From Pristionchus mayeri (Eukaryota; Nematoda; Chromadorea; Rhabditida; Neodiplogasteridae): a stretch of 64,000 bases of DNA. A program made the translations under genes and the position numbers. This document shows positions 1 to 10,684 of the stretch, one piece after another. The notes below the pieces were generated by a model that did no database searches, was not told the origin of the DNA, and saw only the letters and a list, made by a program, of their open reading frames with translations. The stretch spans positions 4,836,001 to 4,900,000 of the forward strand of contig BTRK01000004.1 of assembly GCA_036245805.1 (NCBI GenBank). Reading direction: 5' to 3'. Positions within the stretch are counted from its first letter, which is position 1. Every line of letters starts with the position of its first letter.

Positions 1-3000
1 ATTAAAAAAATACGACTTTTGTATCATTTTTGATTCAAAAGATGAAACTTTTGCATCACATTTGATTCAAAATATACGACTTTTGTATCGCTATTGATTC
101 AAAAGATGAGACTTTTGTATCACATTAGATTCAAAAGATGCGACTTTTGTACCACTTTTGATTAAAAAATGCGACTTTTGTACCACTGTTGATTCAAAAG
201 GTGAGACTTTTGAACCACGTTTGATTCAAAAGATGAGACTTTTGTATCACATTAGATTCAAAAGATGCGACTTTTGAACCACGTTTGAGTCAAAAGATGA
301 GACTTTTGTATCACATTTGATTCAAAAGATGCGACTTTTGTACCACTTTTGATTAAAAAATGCGACTTTTGTACCACTGTTGATTCAAAAGGTGAGACTT
401 TTGAACCACGTTTGATTCAAAAGATGAGACTTTTGTATCACATGAGATTCAAAAGATGCGACTTTTGAACCACGTTTGAGTCAAAAGATGAGACTTTTGT
501 ATCACTATTGATTAAAAAATGCGACTTTTGTACCACTGTTGATTCAAAAGGTGAGACTTTTGAACCACGTTTGATCCAAAAGATGAGACTTTTGAACCAC
601 GTTTGATTCAAAAGATGAGACTTTTGTATCACATTTGATTCAAAATATACGACTTTTGTATCGCTATTGATTCAAAATATACGACTTTTGTATCGCTATT
701 GATTCAAAATATACGACTTTTGTATCGCTATTGATTCAAAAGATGAGACTTTTGTATCACATTAGATTCAAAAGATGCGACTTTTGTACCACTTTTGATT
801 AAAAAATGCGACTTTTGTACCACTGTTGATTCAAATGGTGAGACTTTTGAACCACGTTTGATTCAAAAGATGAGACTTTTGTATCACTATTGATTCAAAA
901 GATGAGACTTTTGTATCACATTAGATTCAAAAGATGCGACTTTTGAACCACGTTTGATTCAAAAGATGAGACTTTTGTATCACTATTGATTCAAAAGATG
1001 CGACTTTTGTACCACTTTTGATTAAAAAATGCGACTTTTGTACCACTGTTGATTCAAAAGGTGAGACTTTTGAACCACGTTTGATTCAAAAGATGAGACT
1101 TTTGTATCACATTAGATTCAAAAGATGCGACTTTTGTACCACTGTTGATTCAAAAGATGAGACTTTTGAACCACGTTTGATTCAAAAGATGAGACTTTTG
1201 AACCACGTTTGATCCAAAAGATGAGATTTTTGTACCACTGTTGATTCAAAAGGTGAGACTTTTGAACCACGTTTGATTCAAAAGATGAGACTTTTGTATC
1301 ACATGAGATTCAAAAGATGCGACTTTTGAACCACGTTTGAGTCAAAAGATGAGACTTTTGTATCACTATTGATTAAAAAATGCGACTTTTGTACCACTGT
1401 TGATTCAAAAGGTGAGACTTTTGAACCACGTTTGATCCAAAAGATGAGACTTTTGAACCACGTTTGATTCAAAAGATGAGACTTTTGTATCACATTTGAT
1501 TCAAAATATACGACTTTTGTATCGCTATTGATTCAAAATATACGACTTTTGTATCGCTATTGATTCAAAATATACGACTTTTGTATCGCTATTGATTCAA
1601 AAGATGAGACTTTTGTATCACATTAGATTCAAAAGATGCGACTTTTGTACCACTTTTGATTAAAAAATGCGACTTTTGTACCACTGTTGATTCAAAAGGT
1701 GAGACTTTTGAACCACGTTTGATTCAAAAGATGAGACTTTTGTATCACATTAGATTCAAAAGATGCGACTTTTGAACCACGTTTGAGTCAAAAGATGAGA
1801 CTTTTGTATCACATTTGATTCAAAAGATGCGACTTTTGTACCACTTTTGATTAAAAAATGCGACTTTTGTACCACTGTTGATTCAAAAGGTGAGACTTTT
1901 GAACCACGTTTGATCCAAAAGATGAGACTTTTGAACCACGTTTGATTCAAAAGATGAGACTTTTGTATCACATTTGATTCAAAATATACGACTTTTGTAT
2001 CGCTATTGATTCAAAATATACGACTTTTGTATCGCTATTGATTCAAAATATACGACTTTTGTATCGCTATTGATTCAAAAGATGAGACTTTTGTATCACA
2101 TTAGATTCAAAAGATGCGACTTTTGTACCACTTTTGATTAAAAAATGCGACTTTTGTACCACTGTTGATTCAAAAGGTGAGACTTTTGAACCACGTTTGA
2201 TTCAAAAGATGAGACTTTTGTATCACATTAGATTCAAAAGATGCGACTTTTGAACCACGTTTGAGTCAAAAGATGAGACTTTTGTATCACATTTGATTCA
2301 AAAGATGCGACTTTTGTACCACTTTTGATTAAAAAATGCGACTTTTGTACCACTGTTGATTCAAAAGGTGAGACTTTTGAACCACGTTTGATTCAAAAGA
2401 TGAGACTTTTGTATCACATTAGATTCAAAAGATGCGACTTTTGAACCACGTTTGAGTCAAAAGATGAGACTTTTGTATCACTATTGATTAAAAAATGCGA
2501 CTTTTGTACCACTGTTGATTCAAAAGGTGAGACTTTTGAACCACGTTTGATCCAAAAGATGAGACTTTTGAACCACGTTTGATTCAAAAGATGAGACTTT
2601 TGTATCACATTTGATTCAAAATATACGACTTTTGTATCGCTATTGATTCAAAATATACGACTTTTGTATCGCTATTGATTCAAAATATACGACTTTTGTA
2701 TCGCTATTGATTCAAAAGATGAGACTTTTGTATCACATTAGATTCAAAAGATGCGACTTTTGTACCACTTTTGATTAAAAAATGCGACTTGTGTACCACT
2801 GTTGATTCAAATGGTGAGACTTTTGAACCACGTTTGATTCAAAAGATGAGACTTTTGTATCACTATTGATTCAAAAGATGAGACTTTTGTATCACATTAG
2901 ATTCAAAAGATGCGACTTTTGAACCACGTTTGATTCAAAAGATGAGACTTTTGTATCACTATTGATTCAAAAGATGCGACTTTTGAACCACGTTTGATTC

Positions 3001-3230
3001 AAAAGATGAGACTTTTGTATCACTATTGATTCAAAAGATGAGACTTTTGTATCACTATTGATTAAAAAATGCGACTTTTGTACCACTGTTGATTCAAATG
3101 GTGAGACTTTTGAACCACGTTTGATTCAAAAGATGAGACTTTTGAATCACTTTTGTTTCAAAAGATACTACTTTTGCATCATTATTGATTCAAATGATAA
3201 GACTTTTCTTTCAGGTCTATTTCAGCCAGT
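1..3230. repeat. 31/32-bp satellite array with higher-order structure
   Basis: About one hundred tandem copies of a 32-bp unit, with a 31-bp variant that starts GATTAAAAAA. The typical unit core is CAAAAGATGAGACTTTTG, a dyad of CAAAAG and CTTTTG arms around a 6-base spacer; spacers and the last ~10 bases (TATCACAT, ACCACGTT, TACCACTG, TATCGCTA) define unit types. Unit types recur in blocks: the triplet of the 'atatacgac' type begins near 643, 1504, 1981 and 2616, and long stretches around 438-632, 1299-1493 and 2414-2608 are the same. Copies decay from about 3140 to 3230. Short open frames here follow from the repeat and are not genes. The array continues off the left edge. Confidence 0.97.
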
Positions 3231-4010
3231 GTCGAATAAGTTAGAAATGCTGAAGTTGATCGCTGATTCACCACTTGTTTAGCATTAATCTGCTGAAGAC
3301 TGGGTAGCTATAAAGATGTTGCACAATGACTACCGTTTGGAGAACTGCAGTTCCTCTGGAATAAGCAATCAAGAGATCCTCTGGATAGAAAAAGGTCATG
3401 CATCTCACTCAACTACTCATTGATAAGTTGCCAACAAGATAAATGACCAGTTAGTGGACAACCCTCCAATATCGTGGTGGAGCGAATCAATCGCGTTTCA
3501 ATAGGTAAGAAGGGTTGCATTGACAGAAATTCGCGTGAACCTTTAGAACGATCCGACCTTCCGACGATTTTGAAAATAGTTAACCATTCTAGCTTCTAGT
3601 TCCTGGTGAGGAGGTCCCAAAAGGATACAGTACCGATGTGACATAGCGAGTCCACAGTTCTATTGCGTACAATGTAAGGATGGCGTACGCAAAGGGCAGA
3701 AAGATCATACAAATTGGTCAAAATACCCCCAAACCGAGTCTATTAGATGTAAATCGATGCAAGTAAACTAATGTGGGATGGTTATGCAAATGCATCACTA
3801 ACATTTAAAAAAATCGGTCGAAAAACCTCAAATACGGTGTTTTTCCGAGCCAACTCTTGCGCAAGAGCCCTCACTCCCCTCACTCTTGCGCAAGAGTTTG
3901 CACTTTGCCCTCTCCTCTTCCTCATTTTCATTTATCGCCGCGCACGAGCGGCAGAGTCTTCCTTTCACTCTTCCTTTCAGCACTCTAGTCTTGAAGGAAG
4001 ATGAGCTCAC
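3231..4010. other. gap between satellite and UGT fragment
   Basis: No gene was recognised on either strand. The missing C-terminal UGT exons were looked for on the minus strand and not found. The stretch holds two copies of a perfect palindrome, described separately. Confidence 0.6.
3854..3897. repeat. pair of CTCTTGCGCAAGAG palindromes
   Basis: The 14-bp perfect palindrome CTCTTGCGCAAGAG occurs at 3854-3867 and again at 3883-3896, where it extends to the 16-bp palindrome ACTCTTGCGCAAGAGT (3882-3897). The copies are 29 bp apart centre to centre. Function is unknown. Confidence 0.9.
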
Positions 4011-5040
4011 TCGAATCGAGGGAAAGTCGGGACCAAAACGCTGTCTGAACAACGCTTCAACACCGTTTCTCGTGGGCCTCAGCAGTTGTCTGATCAACCA
4101 TTCGGCGTAGAAGTTCCACAGTCTGTCCCACAGTGAATGAACATCGTGCGATGCGACGTTAGGGCCTTCAAGAAATCTTCATTGCATATTTACATTCCGA
4201 AATTAATAATCGATATTTCAAACTGACTTGGCTTGAAGCTGAGCATCTGGGGAATTCCGAGGTCTTCGTGTTGTTCACCGTGAATCATCGTCGTTGACAC
4301 CATGATGATCGACTTCGGCTTGATCAGATGGGCCAACACTGATATAACGCCATGGAAATCGGAATTAATCAAAGTAAAGGGAAGAACACGACCAGAATGT
4401 CCCACAAGGTCCTAGTAATTTGAAAAAATCAATAATCATTTTGAAGTAGGCTCACTTAGCCCACAAATGTCCATTCCCTCCACGATGTAGACGTCGAATT
4501 TCTGCTCTCTCAATTTCTCTACTTCATCCGATTCGAGAGTCTTCTCGCAAGTGAGGGTGAAAGCACGCGCGAAGAGATTGCTCATCTGATAAAGAGTACA
4601 GTAGTAAAGTCGATAATTTCGAAAGAGAAAAACAATACCATGATGGTAACGATTGGATTGACTGCGCTCGCACTGAACAGACACACATCGCCTGAATTTT
4701 GAATTGGATTCAGAAGGCATTGGAAGAAAAAATGCCTTCGGTGACGGAGAGAACAGCCTCGCTGGCCTCCTGTACCGGTGGAATACGAATAATCTTTGAT
4801 TTTTTCGTTCCGTCATTGTACTTCGCAACGACTTCCGGGATGAAGGACGTCTGACTTGGAAATATGTACGAACGAGTAAGAATAAGGACGTACCACATCA
4901 TGCCCAGCGTCCACGAGAATATCTGCTACATTTCCCAAATAATTTGAATGCGAATGCGCAAACTTCACGTTGTAAACGAGAATTTTGTGAGATTGCACGA
5001 TCGAGATGGAATAGATCAGCAACGAGTGAAGTAAGTTCAT
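4011..5040 (-). pseudogene. UDP-glucuronosyltransferase, N-terminal half only
   Basis: The start at 5040 gives a signal peptide and then the family N-terminus (KILVYN...SHSNYLGNVADILVDAGHDV), including the usual catalytic His in SHS. Exons read: 5040-4894; from 4850; 4585-4456 (LEREQKFDV-type region, EGMDICG); 4338-4228 (LAHLIKPK, EDLGIPQMLSFKPS); 4165-4011 (DVHSLWDRLWNFYAEWL, FRQRFGPDFPSIR). Intron positions and phases match the intact UGT at 60.9 kb for exons 3-5. Two defects are visible. Exon 2 runs into an in-frame TGA at 4710-4712 after FSSNAF, unless an unusual donor is used. No exon for the UDP-sugar-binding C-terminal half or the membrane anchor lies to the left, where the satellite begins. 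It is most likely a truncated pseudogene. Confidence 0.8.
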
Positions 5041-5481
5041 CTGAATAAATTGTTCGGAAAAGAAAAAAAATAAAGATATTAACTCGCTAATCCCGATGTC
5101 TCGAGTGCTCGAAACGCAGACGGGGGTTTATGTAGACCCTCTCTGAGTTCTCAAGAGCACTGTTTGCATTGTACTTGTCAGTTTCTCTGCTTTGAATGTG
5201 AACATGAACTGTCGGCGTGTAAATCCCTCGTACTCAGCGCCTTCTCCTTTGTGCTTGCTCCTGTTTGACAAACGGACTCAGCGAAGCTCATCTATTTGAT
5301 CGATCCCGGACGTGTCAAAAATACATGTAATACAAAATGAACAATTCAGAAATATGTTATCGCAAATTAATTAGTGTCTTGCAATCACAATAGTAGCCTG
5401 TGGTCGATTCTTATGGAAGTCCTTTCGTATAATGTCACGAGGAAGTGTAATCAGAATACCCGAATATTTGTCAGAGTATTC
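5041..5481. other. intergenic
   Basis: No coding signal was recognised. It separates the UGT fragment's 5' end from the 3' end of the chemoreceptor gene on the same strand. Confidence 0.5.
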
Positions 5482-6733
5482 TCACGCGACTGATCTTGTA
5501 TTGAGCGTCTTCGCCTGAACGTGTAATTGGGGATGCATAGTCAAGAAAGGAGTTGACAGAATTCTCTGCCGAATCGATGCATTCATGAGTAGGAGAAGAA
5601 TGGGATGGATGAGACACTTGAATACGAAGAGCCACGGCAAGAGTTGCACTACATACCCAGCAATAGCAGACGATGGATTGACGTAGAAATAGAGCTGAGA
5701 AGAATGTTGACTCCCCATTGTACTCAATATTATACCTGATACGCGAAAGATGGAGCATTTGTGATGAAAATGGACATTCCAAGAATCAATAATTTCTGGT
5801 CCGCAGCGTTGCTAGTCTAATAATTTAGTGAACGTATAGATTGACCAGATTGTTCTAACTTGGACAGTTATCAGCTTAGCAACTGCGATCATATTAATGA
5901 GTGCTGTGATTCCATTGCATGAAAAAATAGAGATGCTGATTACAAGAGTTCGCGATTTCTGACAGGTACATAATCTTCTATGTTCTGAATCGGATCTCAC
6001 AGTGGGAAAGGTCTGGATGGTTAAGGGATAGAGAAGGTACACGTCTGGCTGGCCCTCTCCCACTTTGTATGTCGCGTATTTTGCAGGAGACGCTCAATTT
6101 ACTCCTTTTACCATGCAAAAACTGGAAATGCTCACCAAAGATAATGAAAGAGGGGCCGGATGCAAAAAGGAAGCATAGGAAAATCGCAAACATTGATCGT
6201 CGTGAAGTCCAAATCTGAGAAAGATTATGCTGAAGTCATAAGTTTGAATTTTACAGCATTGTAGTGAAACGGGGTCATCACAGCGCAAAGTCTATTCAGA
6301 GCAATTGCGATATTTAGAAAATCCGCAACTATCGGAAGATGGAACAATAATCTAAATAATCAATATTTCTTTTATACCTTGTTTTTCACATAATTAAATA
6401 ATACAAAACACGTTTAAAACGAACGCATTGGCGATAGTAAATTACCACGTAGGAAGGGAGGATACGTAGGCTTCCGCAATATCTGGAGCCAAAGGAAGAG
6501 CATAGAAGAAGTGGCTAAGTAACACTCCAAGAATGTCCTTAGAAGATTGAAGAATCACATTTATTAAAAATTAAACTTACAGTAACCCCACAAGCAATAA
6601 ATAATTTGTAGAATGCAGATTTGAATTCATTTCCTCTGGAAGTCAGCAGGATTTTCATCTCTATTACGTATAGAATAAAAGGTGGAATAACAACTATCGT
6701 CTCCATAATAAATATCCATGTTCGAAGGTGCAT
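5482..6733 (-). CDS. seven-transmembrane chemoreceptor, Srv/Srg-like
   Basis: Multi-exon gene with probable start at 6733 (MHLRTWIFIMETIVV), stop near 5482. Hydrophobic segments in order: TM1 (FIMETIVVIPPFILYVIEM); a segment ending FYKLFIACGV then DILGVLLSHFFYALPLAP; the third helix IVADFLNIAIALNRLCAVM followed by TPFHY, the place of a DRY-like motif; MFAIFLCFLFASGPSFIIFG; ISIFSCNGITALINMIAVA; LLILGMSIFITNAPSFAYQ; and a last helix with PWLFVFKCLIHPILLLL. The NR(L)-x-PF-Y pattern and the overall spacing suggest the Srv/Srg group of nematode receptors; the family name is inferred. Expected role: chemosensory GPCR in ciliated neurons. Exon edges are approximate. Confidence 0.75.
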
Positions 6734-7229
6734 TGGAGGAAGTGCAAAGATACGATAACACTGACAATGGGCAAGTTGGCAATCAGGCAAGCAAAAATAG
6801 GTAAATTGATGGCTGCGAGAAAACCTAACATTTAGATTTCACCAAGGCGATTGTGGTGCGCGAAATTGTACAGTAGCCGGGGCATTAGTCATTCTTCAAT
6901 AACACCAAACCACCATCGCTTTCTGTCTGTATCTATCACTCGTCCACCACATCAGGCGCACTGAAATGCTGTAATAGCAGTATATTTGAATATGCTGGGT
7001 GGCGTCTATAAAGATAGACAAATAATAACAGATGAAACAAGAGCCGCTATGATATTTTCCAGTTGTAAGATTTATCAGATTGTTTAAGCCTGGGAGCTAC
7101 GTCTATAGAAGCTGAAACAGCTTGCAATGATCTTGGGCGTGCTATGCTCACATGTGCTTGACCAATAGTCTGATAGATAATGTTTGATATTTTTATCACT
7201 TTATTTTATAGACGAACAAAAAAGAGCGA
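6734..7229. other. intergenic
   Basis: No gene or strong repeat was recognised. Confidence 0.5.
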
Positions 7230-7617
7230 TTATCCGAATCTATTGAACCCGTTGTTGAAGCCACCTCGGCTGTTCCCAAAGCCATTGTTGAATCTGCAAA
7301 ATATCATTTACCAGTAATCAACAATTCGCAGAAATTCCTATCAGCGGTAGAACAATTTACCTGTTGTTCATCTGGTGGTAATTGGGGCGATTGAATCCGT
7401 TGTTGAATCCTCGGTTGTTACCGAATCCGCTGTGGAAGCCTAAGGCAAGTTTAACAATAAATTTATTAATAGTTTAATAATAATTTTAAGAAATTCAGCG
7501 AAACCACGGTCCAGGTAAAAATGGGAATGACGCAGGAAACAGATGCTGACCTCCCATTCCGAATTGGGCAGCAGCGACAACGATGCAGAGGAAGAGAACG
7601 ATGAGAAGACGATGCAT
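7230..7617 (-). CDS. small secreted Gly/Asn/Phe-rich peptide
   Basis: Three exons: 7617-7551, from 7439, and a last exon starting near 7300 and ending in TAA at 7232-7230. The product is about 68 residues. It begins with a clear signal peptide (MHRLLIVLFLCIVVAAAQ), followed by repeats of an FNNGFG / GFNNGFNR type (GFHSGFGNNRGFNNGFNR, FNNGFGNSRGGFNNGFNRFG). Splice phases agree at both introns. The architecture resembles nematode short glycine-rich secreted or antimicrobial-like peptides, but no family was identified. No Cys in the mature part and no dibasic processing sites were seen. Confidence 0.75.
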
Positions 7618-8165
7618 GATCACTTATGACAAACACTTCAACTTCCTGCCTTTTATAGTTATATTTTGGTGACCACTCTGCGTCCAAAACCGTACGCACA
7701 TCAACACCAAGGCCGCCCAAAAGTCCGAAAGAATCGTGACAACTCTAAAAGATCGCAACGGAAACTCATTAGGAATGTGTTCCCGATCATTGGCCATTGA
7801 GATCAAAAGAAAAACTTACCAATGAGAGCAATCATTGAACAACGATAGAACTATGATTAGTTTTCAGAGATCTCAATCAATGTTAATTTTTTTTTATTCC
7901 CAAATATCAACATAGTGATTGTCAGTCGTTCGATTTCTCTCATTTTGTCAATGAGGTGTCTCATGGTGAAATTTTGAATTATTCGTAATCAACAATTTGT
8001 TAGTGTATTAATTCATACTGTCCTGTGCTCCTTCTGGACAAAAGTGTGTGCGTAGTGAGATGAATTTGTTCCTCTCGAAGTAAACACGCCTGTTTTCATC
8101 TCTTTTCTTCACAAACACCCCTCTCGAGAGAGTGGAATGGCCAAGGAAGAGGCAGTGTTGATGCA
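7618..8165. other. divergent promoter region
   Basis: Lies between the minus-strand peptide gene and the plus-strand epoxide hydrolase, so it should contain both promoters. No motif was singled out. Confidence 0.4.
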
Positions 8166-10419
8166 ATGGCCGGCGCGATCGCCCGAATCGTCGCGGCTCT
8201 CGTGGGAAAAGCAACTCAATACTTCCATGCTTCCATCATCAGTGCTTATCTCCTGTGGAGATGGGCAAGGACTGGAGGAGCAGCTCTCAAGGCAAAAGAG
8301 CACAAAATGCCAAGGTTTCACCTCTTTTCACCGGTTCTTCCAACAATTGAAAGGGAAAACAGCTCTTATTTCAGGAAATTAGTCGAAGACTACAACCACA
8401 AGTTCATCAGTCTTCCTTCTGGCGTAAACATGCACTATGTGGAAGCTGGTAGGCGAGGTTTGCGACGAATTTACAAGTGTTTCTCCTGCACAGGCGATTC
8501 CTCTGCGCCTCTGATGGTACTGGTGCACGGCTTTCCAGAGTTCTGGTACTCGTGGCGATTCCAGATCGATCATTTTAAGGACCGATACAGGTATCATCTG
8601 CTTGAAAAATAAATTGAAAAAAAAGAAAACGTGTTGAGAGTGGTGGTGATAGATCAACGAGGTTACGGAGAGACCTCGAAGCCACCGAATATCACCGACT
8701 ACATCACCACTCTGCTGGCCAAAGACGTCGATGATCTCATTCACGGACTTGGTCAGAAATGCCAAAGGCACTTCAAACTCACAAAGCTAAAAAAACCCTC
8801 CGATAATTTTTTAAAAGTTGGGCCATAGAAAGCGCTAAATTTTTTTCAGACATTGTAATTGCCATATTCCTCCACCAATTTGTCTTCCTCAGGCTACACC
8901 TCCGCCGTGGTCATCGGTCACGACTGGGGAGGAGCCGTGGCATGGACTCACGCTCTTCTCTACCCCCAGAGTGTCGCTCGACTCATCGTGTGCAACTGCC
9001 CCCATCCCGCTGCATTCAACACTCTATTGAAGAAGAGCAGCGAGCTGGTGGGGATTCAATTTGAAGTAGATTAATCAATCTAAAGATTCAATATTCGATA
9101 TATTTATGGTATGTGTAATTGTCACAAATATAATAATAATAATAATATGTTTCTCGCTCGTGGCGGGGGTTCAATTAACGAATGATAATGATTTGAATTG
9201 TACTCAACGAAAATTAAATTGTGTTTAGGTACATGTTCTTCTACCAGACTCCAAAGATTCCAGAAGCAGCAGTAGCTGCCGATGATTTCGAGGTATTTTT
9301 TTAATTATTTATTTTTTGTGATTATGCACGGATCTAAGTTGCCTTCAGATGTTCGAGAAGTTATTCTGTGGTAAGTTATATATGTGGTAAGTTATTTTGT
9401 CAATTCAACAACATATCTTGGAGGGAGAATTTCGCTCCCCCTAGATCATTCTGATGAACTTGAACACAGAATTCGCCTGGGATGGCTCGCTTGGAGCAAG
9501 ATTTCTACACTACTCTCATCTCGCCTTCTTCCTATGAAGACTAAGAGGAGACTCTTCGAAAGCTGTATCTCTTCTACGGTACTTTACGGTTCAGAAGTCT
9601 GGGCGTTGCGAGCAAGCGAAAAGGAGCGTCTTAGTGTAACTCAGCGGAAAATGGAGCGCAAGATGTTGGGTATTACTCTGAGGGACCGATGGAGAAACGA
9701 GAATGTGCGCAATGCGACAGGGGTGCGGGATTGGAATCAAGAAGCTCTGAAACGGAAGGCTCAATGGGCACTCAAAATCAGAAGGATGGATTTGGAGCAG
9801 TGGAGCAGAGCTACTACTGTCTGGATTCCTTACAGCCGGAGTCGCCCACAAGGTCAGCCTAGAATCCGCTGGAGAGACGACCTGAGAAGAACGATTGGCC
9901 CCCACTGGTGGTCTGCAACGACCGAAGAATACCGACCACTCCTCATCTAGCGTTAGCGCTTGACTTGATAAATATTGATTGATTGATTGATTCTGTGGTA
10001 AGAAAGCGGGAATCCGCAACAGGGAAAACTTCACGAGCGAATATTTGGAGGCGTGGAAGTACACCTTTAGCCAGCCAGGTTGAGGGTACAATTGAAAGTA
10101 CCACACTACAATCTAACTAAGATACGCTACGAAGTGCGATAAACTACTACCGGTGCGCGTTTCAATATCCGTCTAACGAGAGCATTCCTATGAAATGCCG
10201 TGTGAAGACACTTATCATTTGGGGAGACCAAGACCATTTCCTAATCAAGGAAGGAGCTACTCTCTCCACACAGGTTCGGATAACCTATTCAACTTGCATA
10301 CTTTAAAATGTTTGCAGTGGTGTGACGATGCCATTCTACACTTCATCCCAGGATCTTCTCATTGGGTGCCGCAAGACAATCCGAGACTCGTCAATGATCA
10401 CATTGACAACTTTCTCTAA
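8166..10419 (+). CDS. ceeh-1: epoxide hydrolase, ceeh-1-like, with retrotransposon inside an exon
   Basis: Alpha/beta-hydrolase that would hydrolyse epoxides (including fatty-acid epoxides) to diols. The start at 8166 gives a membrane-anchor-like N-terminus (MAGAIARIVAALVGKATQYF). The oxyanion HGFPEFWYSW is at ~8525, DQRGYGETSKPP at ~8652, the nucleophile Asp in GHDWGG at ~8920, the lid INYYR at ~10139, WGDQDHF at ~10221, and the catalytic His in GSSHWVPQ just before the stop at 10417-10419. Introns are short; one of ~43 bases lies at 8449. The exon reading EMFEKLFC / GKKAGIRNRENFT is broken after FC by a 614-bp retrotransposon fragment at 9376-9989. Downstream exons remain in frame and conserved. 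Whether this allele still makes protein depends on removing the insert by splicing; see findings. The orthology to CEEH-1 is by recognition of the sequence. Confidence 0.85.
9376..9989 (+). mobile_element. 5'-truncated RTE-like non-LTR retrotransposon
   Basis: The insert is flanked by a 13-bp direct repeat ATTCTGTGGTAAG (9363-9375 and 9990-10002). It encodes only the C-terminal part of a reverse transcriptase ORF: TTYLGGRIS, LFESCISSTVLYGSEVWALR, TQRKMERKMLGITLRDRWRN, RTIGPHWW. It ends with a short tandem (TTGA)n tail, GATTGATTGATTGATT, rather than poly(A), which is typical of RTE-type elements. The frame runs to a stop at 9948-9950. The element is a dead 5'-truncated copy, in the same orientation as the host gene. 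Confidence 0.88.
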
Positions 10420-10684
10420 TTCCCAATGCGACACTGCTCATCAGATAAATTATCATTCGATTTTGAACAAAACTACGATTCTCGAACTACATCTACAGTA
10501 ATCAAACACGCATTATTAACGTTGAGTTTCCCCTTGGGAGAGCTTGATTGACAGCATTATATCCAAACCAATGGCTAGTCTTCAAGTTCATTCACATGCT
10601 TTTCTCGTCGTGCATTGAAAAGGCTCATCTTGGTTTGGTGATTCTCGGATTCTCTCCCGTTGATGGCTGATTTCAGTGACTGGC
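10420..10684. other. intergenic
   Basis: May hold an unresolved first exon of the chemoreceptor that follows. Confidence 0.3.

Noticed and set aside
438..2608. Identical 64-residue open frames in the satellite (438-632, 1299-1493, 2414-2608)
   Set aside because: They are by-products of the 32-bp repeat (three units give 32 codons); no start context, no splice signals, and unit length is not a multiple of three.
1..3230. CRISPR-like array (regular ~32-bp repeats)
   Set aside because: Units are directly contiguous with no unique spacers, and the surrounding genes are spliced nematode genes.
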